From Macrostomum hystrix (taxonomy: Eukaryota; Platyhelminthes; Macrostomidae): 64,000 bases of DNA. Each line of letters begins with the position of its first letter. Position 1 is the first letter of the stretch. Of the stretch, positions 56,630 through 64,000 are shown one piece after another. The position numbers were made by a program, and so were the translations under genes. The notes beneath the pieces are model-generated. The model searched no databases, was not told where the DNA came from, and saw only the letters and a program-made list of their open reading frames with translations. The stretch lies in assembly GCA_950097015.1 (NCBI GenBank), contig CATNEN010000001.1, forward strand, positions 16,434,501-16,498,500, given 5' to 3'.

Positions 56630-57355
56630 CATATGAGAAAAGAGAAGTCTGCTGATGAGTGTGACTAGAAAAGAGAGGGGGAATTTAGTATGATAATATA
56701 TATCCAGCTATATAAAGCCAGTGTTAGCTTTATTAAAAGCGTCAAAGGTCGAAGGATGTAGCTCCAGTTGCTTTTGCAAAGTCCATTCACAAGAAGATAG
56801 CTGCATTGAACTGACTCTTTAAGTCATTTATTATAATAATAGGGGCCTCATACAAGGGCAATAGTTGCAATGCTGAGCTACTTATTGTTTGGAACATTGC
56901 AGTCGCAGTTAGTACGATGAGCAGGGCTTAGAAATTCACTTACAAATGAAGAAAGTCAAAAATTTGTCTGGACGTGTATAAAACTGTAGTACACATGAGC
57001 AATACAAGCAACAAGAAAATCGGAATAGAGCAAGTCATTTCTCGGAAAGTCGCAATTTCGTGGAAAAAAATTTAATTTTATTTTTAGTTAATACTAAAAA
57101 AGTGCTCTCAACAGTTTCATGTATGAAATAAATAACATAATTTTTATCAAACACGTTGACATATGCAGGGCTCTAAATAAAGACACCGTAAAAAGTTGAT
57201 AGTTTTGTTTTACCTAAAATGCGTTATTAACGATCTCTAAAAATTCCTATTTTAAGCTTAAGCTTAAGAAAGAAACTTAAAGTACTCCTGCTAAAAGGTA
57301 TATAATAGACGAATTAAAAATATTTCTGCTCCCCGAAGGGGGGCAAAACTTGCTA
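56630..57355 (-). repeat. Inverted tail fragment
   Basis: Reverse complement of about 1490-2235 (AGCAAGTTTTGCCCCCC at its start, CTCCTCAGCAGACTTCTC at its end). Confidence 0.85.
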
Positions 57356-57429
57356 GTAATTATCTATTGTTAATAATTTCATTTCATATAGTTAATAAAG
57401 TTAATAAAAATAAAGATAATAATAATAAA

Positions 57430-58120
57430 TAATAAATTCGATTGAAAATCAATCCAAAAACACTTCCTACGCGACTGAGTTGGTTTCATGATTTTAAACG
57501 ATTTCTAATCCATTTTATTAGGCTGGAATGTCACCTTGAAAAGTTGACGAAATACATGCGAAAACAATTCAAGTTAAGTTCTAGCCGATTGCTAGCTACT
57601 GTTTCCATACTCTGAGGTAGTATGTTTTCTAAACTATTTTTGGACGGGAAGTTTATTCCAGGTGGTCCGAGCTCGATGTCTTTTGTAAAAAAAGTTATGA
57701 CCATTTTCTTACTTTTTAGTAATTTTATCGACTATGAAGACTGTCAGTAGTATATGGCTGTCGTAGGTGTCCCAATAGATTTGAGCACAGTTTATCGAGT
57801 CGGATCCAATTGAAAATCAATCTAGAAATGATTTCCTACACGACTGAGTTGGTTTCATGATTTCAAATGATTTCTACTCGAACTTATTAACCTGGAAAGT
57901 CACCTAGAAAATTTGACAAAATACATGCGAAAACAATTCAAGTACCTAGCCGATTGCTAGCTACTGCTTCCATACTCTGAGGTAGTATGTTTTCTAAACT
58001 ATTTTGGACGGGAAGTTCATTCCAGGTGGTCCGAGCTCGATGTCTTGTAAAAAATTTTATGACCATTTTCTTACTTTTTAGTCATTTTTCGACTCTGGCT
58101 GTCAGTAGTATACTTGGGGC
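57430..58120. repeat. ~370-bp dispersed repeat, tandem pair
   Basis: Two head-to-tail copies of the family at 43758, joined at GTCAGTAGTATATGGCTGTCG (57740). Both have GACGGGAAGTT and GGTGGTCCGAGCTCGATGTC. Confidence 0.8.
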
Positions 58121-58284
58121 CTGAGGGACTGGCTCCAAAACCCATATACCCGAGCTGGCTCCCAATATAAGCGACTGCACTGCTTGAAACTTCTTTTTCG
58201 TGGAATTTTTAACTACCTTTCATTCTACATTTAAATTTACTTTTAACATACGAACCGTACGTTTCTAATCATATTTTCTTTTCA

Positions 58285-58495
58285 ATGGCTGAAATTTCGA
58301 GCATCGAGAAATTACTTGATTCTGCTGTCTTGGCTCATGTACAGATCCCTGGGCGCTTCCCTGCCTCCACACCTTTTGCTTTTCATGCATTGGAGGCCTA
58401 GAGCACCACCAGCAATTCCTCAACTGCCCTATGTGTAGGCAAGTGCACTACGTGCCTGACAGCAAATTTGCCGAAGAACTTTTTTTGATTTTTTG
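58285..58495 (+). pseudogene. RING-finger relic
   Basis: In the third frame, TDPWALPCLHTFCFSCIGG and then FLNCPMCRQVHYVPDSKFAE give the C-x-H-x2-C-x2-C ... C-P-x-C half of a C3HC4 RING domain of TRIM/RNF type. The first cysteine codon is TGA, and the ATG at 58285 (MAEISS) is in another frame. Sequence to about 58810 may be the rest of the gene, unrecognisable. Likely a decayed ubiquitin-ligase gene or retrocopy. Confidence 0.5.
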
Positions 58496-59119
58496 AGCAA
58501 ATCCGCTTGGCCATAGATAGCGATGACTCTTTTTTAGCGGATATGTTCGAGTTGTGGGAGTAATATCCCCAACAACGTTTTTTCTGTATTTTGCAATGCG
58601 CAGCACCTCCTCAGCGGCTGCCAAGGCAGCTACTGAAGGTGAGTGTATCTGATCTTGGCCACATTGACTTTTCAAGGTTGTATGTAGGCCAATATTCTGA
58701 AGCAGAATCGCAGAATTCTATCGGATGTGAGCCTGGACATTCAAAGCAGTTCAGCAACGGTACTTTTAGTCGACCATGGCATGATCGCTCGAAAGCTGTT
58801 GTCTGAATTGTTTGAGGTTCAGGCCTATGATTCAAATCTGGCTTCCATTATGGAAGCACCAGATCGTGCGATTCGATGCAGGCTGAAAGTGGCTGGCTGA
58901 ATTTCCATCCTATTTCGGCTCGCTCGCTTCAGAAATGATGCGTAAATTGGCATTAGGCTCACAGTCACGCATCGTTATGCGGACTGGCTGGCAGACCTAT
59001 GCCGATGTCTACGCTCCGCAGCCGCCAGCTAGAACTTTGCACCACCCCGTGGACTTGTACAGCTACAACGAAGCCGGCATTACGGTACAAATGGTTGCCG
59101 CTGGGATTTTGAAGCGCGG

Positions 59120-59440
59120 TTAATGCTCACAGACGCAAGTCTGTCGAGGCGTCCTTCGTCAATGTGCTCAGAACTGGGTTGCCCACAGACGCAAGTCTGT
59201 CGAGGCGTCCAGCTCCAGGCTGATAACAACTGTGATGCCCGCGGAAGAAAATCCGCTGAGGCGTCCAGCTTCAGGCTGAGAATTACTGTGATGCCCGCAG
59301 ACGCAGGTCCGCAGAGGCTCCCAACCTCAGGGTTGAACTCCGCCATAGCCGGTCCCAAGCCCGGTTGCGAAAGGAGGGTTAGAATGGGGCTGCCAAACCC
59401 ATCCAGTAAAATCCTGTCGCGTTTTCCGTTAATAAAATAG
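59120..59440 (+). repeat. Possible LINE 3' region with short internal repeats
   Basis: Tandem CACAGACGCAAGTCTGTCGAGG-type units (four, with variants) followed by GCCGGTCCCAAGCCCGG ... AGGAGGGTT. The latter recalls a motif common near the 3' ends of animal LINE/SINE families. This is from memory of the family, not proven. The ORF across it is probably fortuitous. Confidence 0.35.
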
Positions 59441-59504
59441 AGTAGAAATCATAAATAGTATGGGCGTTGTAGCTTTTCTATCAATTTTAGTCAATTTTCC
59501 GACC

Positions 59505-59680
59505 CTGCTACTGTCAGTAAAGTGGATTTAAGCACAGTTTACCCGAGTCGAATTCGATCGGAAATCAATTAAAAAATAATTTCCTACGCTACTGAGTTGG
59601 TTTTACGATTTTAAATGAATTCTACTCGATTTTATTAACCTGGAAAGTTACCTAGAAAAGTTGACGAAATACATAGAAAG
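59505..59680. repeat. ~370-bp dispersed repeat, partial
   Basis: Matches the family at 43758 and 57430 (TTTCCTACGCTACTGAGTTGG, AACCTGGAAAGTTACC). 59680-60270 holds nothing else I can support. Confidence 0.65.
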
Positions 59681-60277
59681 ATACACTACAATTGGAGGAA
59701 ACAAACATACTGTTATTTGTTACTGTATCACTCAACTTTCGGCTCTCCAGAATAAAATATCAAGCTATCGTATTTCCATAAGTTCTGATTTCAGAACTTC
59801 AGAGTCTGACTCCCCCGAGCAGCTCCTTTGCTCGCCTACCTGAGCTCCATACATGGCTACAAAATGGCTACAAGATTAATAGATTAGACACTGAAACAGC
59901 ACAGCTAGCGCTAGGCTGGGAGACTGAGTCCTATAACAACTTTGAATCACAATATAAAGTTCCATGGCCTCATTTGAGTGCTTTCTTTTTGCCCAATCAA
60001 GACCAACTCTAAAGGCTAAAGTTAAAATGGAATTTTTTTATTTTTTAAAGTAATTATTTTAATTATTAACTAGTTAACTAGTTTTTTGAATAACTTGCCC
60101 AACATTGTCAATATGAATATCAATTAGCTTATAAATTTAATTTTGTATTGTCGACAACTACAATTGGTATCTTAGTATCTATTCACTTCACTGCCAAATA
60201 GCAGTCATGACATCCAATTAGCCCCATTCTTTCAACTTGCATTTTATTTTTACTTTGCATTTATACATTTCTTTTTT

Positions 60278-60452
60278 AGAGTCAAAGCAGACTGGTGCTG
60301 TTCGTGCATGGGGGGCTCACATGCCAAGCATTGCAGCAAAAGGCAAGTTGGCTGCCTTATCTGCCTCTACCTCTGCTGCAGCCACATCTAATTGGCAACC
60401 TCAGCCTCAGCAAAAAAGCGACCTTCAAAGAAGGACCAGCATTATTGTGTAG
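60278..60452 (+). CDS. Possible terminal exon, unknown protein
   Basis: A pyrimidine-rich acceptor (TTTCTTTTTTAG) precedes an open frame with TGAVRAWGAHMPSIAAKGK and an Ala/Ser/Gln-rich end, stopping at TAG 60450-60452. No recognised domain. It could be chance. Confidence 0.2.
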
Positions 60453-60719
60453 TGCCTACAGTCTGGGCTGCCCATAAAGAAGTGCTCTAATAGACGGGCC
60501 TTCAATCACGACATTGAACGACATGTTTCAACATAAGTAGTAGCTTGATTATTTATTTATTATATTGTATCTTTATAGAGATCTTCTAGTGTATATACTG
60601 AATCTCTGGAAGTTAATTACAAATTTGCAAATATATCCTTTCATTCACAGGCATCATAAACATGGCACTAGAACACCGCACTTTGACAGGCCTGACACCC
60701 AAATTGTTAGGCAAATTCT

Positions 60720-61060
60720 GCCCCGGTTGAAAAACTGAGCGGGCCTCAGCGGGCTTTTGAGCGGGCCATTAGCGGGCCGAAGCGAATCGGCCCGTATTAC
60801 AGGCCTTTTCCAACAAATTGGCCCGCTGAAACCCGGACCGCTCAGAAGCCCGCTGATTAGCCCGCTAATGGCCCGCTCGAAACCGACCCGCAGATCGGCC
60901 CGCTGAATAGCCCGCCGGTTGGCCAACTCAGTGGCCCGTTCTACAGCGGCCCGCTGCAAGGCCCACTGGTTGGCCCGCTGGTTGGCCCGCTCTAAACCGG
61001 CCAGCTGCACGGCCCACTAGTTGGCCCGCCAGTTGGCCCGTTCTAAACCGGCCCGGACGA
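60720..61060. repeat. GGCCCGCT-rich tandem repeat
   Basis: More than twenty occurrences of GGCCCGCTG / TTGGCCCGCT with spacings of about 12-20 bp. The Arg/Ala/Asn-rich minus ORFs over it are repeat translations. 61060-61290 continues as G/C-rich sequence without a clear gene. Confidence 0.7.
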
Positions 61061-62034
61061 CCACCTCTGGCAATTGCGAAGACCGAGTTGTCGCTCGACG
61101 CCCAAACCATCTTTGACAGAGCCGTGAGCACCGTTACCGAGCACGCCGGATCCGCCGGTGTCACGCCACCGGTGCAAAATCGCGTCAAGGTGCTGAAAAA
61201 GTCAAGGCGACGCGGTCGAGCTGCCCATGAGTACCGTCTGGTGTACTTAGGGCATAAATCGAATGTCCAATAAATGACCTTGGCCGTCGCCATTGTAGGG
61301 ACGTGGGCGGCCTATGGGCCGTGTAAGTAATCAATGTAGGCCACGTTAGTAATTCCGGAACGTGTAGTTAGCCGCAGCTTCAATCACTAGTAGTTTCTGC
61401 CCGCCACAATTAAGAGTGTACAACAGAATATAGCGTGTATAGCATCTGATTAGATTCCGCTTGAACCGTACAAAGACCGCCACGTTTTAGAAAGAGCACG
61501 CCAATTTCACAAGTTTATTTACCACGGGATATGCCATAATGCATGTCTGCTTAATCATATATATAACCTCCCGATGTATTTGCATTATTGTATTTCATTG
61601 TATATACTCATATATTACCGTATATTATTGCGTAAGGACCCAATTTCTCACAATTAATATGGCAAGGTGCCTGTATAAATTTCAGCGAATCCAATTTGCG
61701 TTCTTTTACTAGTAATAGTCACTTAGTTTACCTTTTCATTGCTTATATTGCTTACATTGCTTACATTGCTTATATTGCTTATATATATACAGCATTTGTG
61801 CCGTATACAGGCCAATCAGGTCAATCGTTCGTTCGCTAATCAAGTTTGTCAAGGGTCTCTATTTACTAGTAACGTAATAGTAATATTGTTAATTATTTAC
61901 CTGTGCACAGGGAAGCAGCATGGTAATCTCCAAGCTCAGATGTGTGTCCGACAAACTTGCATGTGCAAAACAGACGACATACACTTGCTTTTCAGAACGA
62001 CCTAAGCCCTAGAGAAGTTAACTTCTCCGCCATC

Positions 62035-62760
62035 ATGGATGACCTCCTTCGAGACGTGGCGCGAACTATGTCGCCGACTCTTGTCGACCTGATCGGTTAC
62101 CGGTCCTCAGCTGATTGGGCAGTCGCAGGATCCTATGTCTGACGCAGGGCCGGCTGGCTCGACTGCGAACGACGCCAAATGACGATCAGCTTCGCTACAA
62201 CGCCGAGACGCAGCTCGGTTCGCCGTCTATGTTTGACGACATTGAGCCGGCTGGTTCGACTGCGAACGACGCCAATGACGATCAGCTTCGCATCTTGGGC
62301 TGGTCGACAGGTGAAAGAAGAGAAAGCGGCTGAGCTGGATAACCCCAAGAAGGCAGCCATAGGGTCCTACCTGGCCAGTAAACTTGTCTCAGAGGAGGAC
62401 AAAAAACTATTAACAGACGCCGAACTCGGCGAGGTCTTCCGCCGTACAGCCAGGACCGTACGGGATCGGGAGAGTTCGTCGGTTCATTGGGTAATCGGGG
62501 TGGCCCATCGCCGCTTCGATTCCCCGTTGACAGGCTGGCGCGAATGTGGGTTATTTTGATGGATGACGAGGTTGGCGTGCTGCAAGACTATTTAAGCAAG
62601 CGCGCTGCGCTGCTCCCTCTAGGACCTTCCCGGCGGACCATCTCCGACCTTCCTCTCCCCCGCTGGACTTACCTTTGCCGGGCCGGACTCCCACCGGACT
62701 CAGAGCACTTACTCCGGACCCAGTTCCCCCCATATAGGGCTTAGACCCGAGAGCTATAAG
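62035..62760 (+). pseudogene. Unidentified degraded reading frames
   Basis: ATG 62035 opens MDDLLRDVARTMSPTLVDLI. Then PAGSTANDA occurs twice in different frames (a ~105-bp direct duplication, 62147 and 62251). Then comes an open stretch with KAAIGSYLASKLVSEEDKKL and DAELGEVFRRTARTVRDRE. It reads like one protein interrupted by several frameshifts; a retroelement gag is possible, but I recognise no domain. Confidence 0.3.
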
Positions 62761-64000
62761 CTCAGATCAGCGCTCACAGGCCCATTGCCTGCTCCCATCG
62801 CTCTTGTAGCGACAGCCACCTCTTTAGGTGAGCCTTCTAATTGAGCCTTTGAGCTCCTGGTGCGTTGGCCCCTGCCAGCATCGCAATAAGCTTATCCCTT
62901 CTCTGCCTTTGCTATTTTTGCCCCACCTCTCCCCGAGAACTACGGGATTGCAGCACGCGGCCGAACAACTCCGGATAAGTAACCCGCGCAGCGGTCTTTA
63001 ATTGCTAACCCTAAGGGACTATTTATTAGGCTAGGCGGCACTTTAGTGAGCAAGGGGCAGGACTTTTGGCTTAATAAACGTTACAATTCTAGCCACTAAT
63101 TACTTAAGGCCAATTTAAGAACAATCTAAATCCTCTCATCCCGTGTTCGCCTCTATTTTTATTTGTTAGACACCTGTTAGACAGCCCTCAGATATGAGTG
63201 GCTAATCTCCTAGGGGTGGGCTCTGGTGATGCCGAGCCGAAGGCTGCGGCAGGAAGACAACTGTACGCGCGCATAAGAGTAACAAGGAGCTAGGGATTCG
63301 CGAGTTAAATGCGGGATGTAGCGTGTACATTGCTGTCTAGTGGCGGGGGATTCCTTGGCCGGCTTTCCTCGCTTACTGGCGGATTCCAGTGTGCGCGTCA
63401 AATTCCTTTGCCAATTGAATTCTCCTACTTTTCCCCGCCTCTCGTGACCGCGGCCATGGGAGCGAGAGGTGTGATCTAATAATGATCGCTCGCATAATCA
63501 CTCAGCCAGTGTTCTGCTTAATCTCTCCAGCCTCTGACTTCCTTAACTCACACAGATTCGGATTTGCTAGTTACTTAATGTGTAGGCTGCAATCTAATGT
63601 AAAGAATGTGTCTGATGTTTCATGAGTAGGATTCCGGCTATGGATTCTCATTCGAGTTCGGAGTACCACCTTTCTAGACCCCTGTAGCGCGAATTCAGGA
63701 ATCCCCTTTTGAGGCGTGTCTCGATCCATTCTGGGGCTCTCACCCCAGTCTAAAACGGAAGTTGCAGAATGCCCTATTTTTCGGCTTGTCTAGATCTGCG
63801 TGATAAAGTAGGAGCTGTGTACTCCGGGGACCCAAGTTCCCAAATGTCTGCGGTGGCAACGTAGGCGCATTGGGTGGTGGCGCTACCCTCGATCAACTAT
63901 CCGCTTTGCCGATAGCCTTTCCGCAGTTCTGTGACAGAGGCCTAGGCCGATTCGACCACCGCTACCAAGGTTAGGAGTCAGTTGCGCACGCACTACTGAC
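62760..64000. other. No gene seen
   Basis: Mixed, mildly G/C-rich sequence with short ORFs only. No repeat, RNA gene or domain I can support. Confidence 0.4.

Noticed and set aside
60654-61293. Arg/Ala/Asn-rich minus-strand ORFs
   Set aside because: Translation of GGCCCGCT repeats.
61294-61911. Possible LTR (TGTAGGG ... GTGCACA) before the reading frames at 62035
   Set aside because: No second LTR, no target duplication and no good primer-binding site could be found; ends are guesswork.

Overview
This is a stretch of animal nuclear DNA, probably from a basal or marine invertebrate. The evidence is short GT-AG introns, TATA-like promoters, animal-type Helitrons with OTU and RPA genes, a Ty3/gypsy element primed by initiator tRNA-Met, a non-LTR insertion and a KDZ-type transposase relic. 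The TAGCTAGC-rich sequence near 38.3-38.7 kb recalls sponge genomes, but that is only an impression. I found no conserved single-copy host gene. Almost the whole window is mobile DNA and tandem repeats.

The main theme is one Helitron family present as several modules. The Rep-helicase module is Hel1 (14278-20508, minus, nine exons: charged repeats, OTU protease, zinc finger, HUH/Y2 Rep, PIF1-type helicase; one 2-nt deletion). Hel2 (24794-26996, minus) is an internally deleted, in-frame fusion relic. Hel3 (48418-52265, plus) is truncated at both ends, with a stop codon and a lost Rep tyrosine. The second module pairs an RPA1-like single-strand-binding protein (intact at 4030-5423 and 54485-55615, broken at 31684-32108) with a small, apparently undescribed Arg/Gly-rich protein with a zinc knuckle and a polyQ tail (6278-6616, 32914-33126, 52466-52831). 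Twice the two genes are divergent over a conserved ~0.8-kb shared promoter region.

Layout: 0-6.8 kb is one unit (23-bp array, tail with a tRNA-like patch, 31-bp array, terminal hairpin, RPA gene, knuckle gene). 6.8-20.9 kb is a second unit with the same tail and hairpin, a 31-bp array grown to about 5.25 kb with 25-, 51- and 16-unit higher-order duplications, and then Hel1. 20.9-27.4 kb repeats the plan with Hel2 and carries a solo LTR. 27.6-33.2 kb holds another minisatellite and an RPA/knuckle unit interrupted by a gypsy element, itself interrupted by a non-LTR element. 33.4-35.7 kb is another tail. 35.9-47.1 kb holds two related degraded copies of a C2H2 finger gene, an HMG-like exon set, a KDZ relic and a SANT exon. 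47.1-55.7 kb holds Hel3, knuckle gene 3 and RPA3. 55.7-64 kb is mostly old repeats and relics.

By the rolling-circle model, Rep would nick and join single strands, the helicase unwind, RPA coat the displaced strand, and OTU possibly protect the proteins from ubiquitin-dependent turnover. The knuckle protein would be a further single-strand-binding or chaperone component. That last role is inference.
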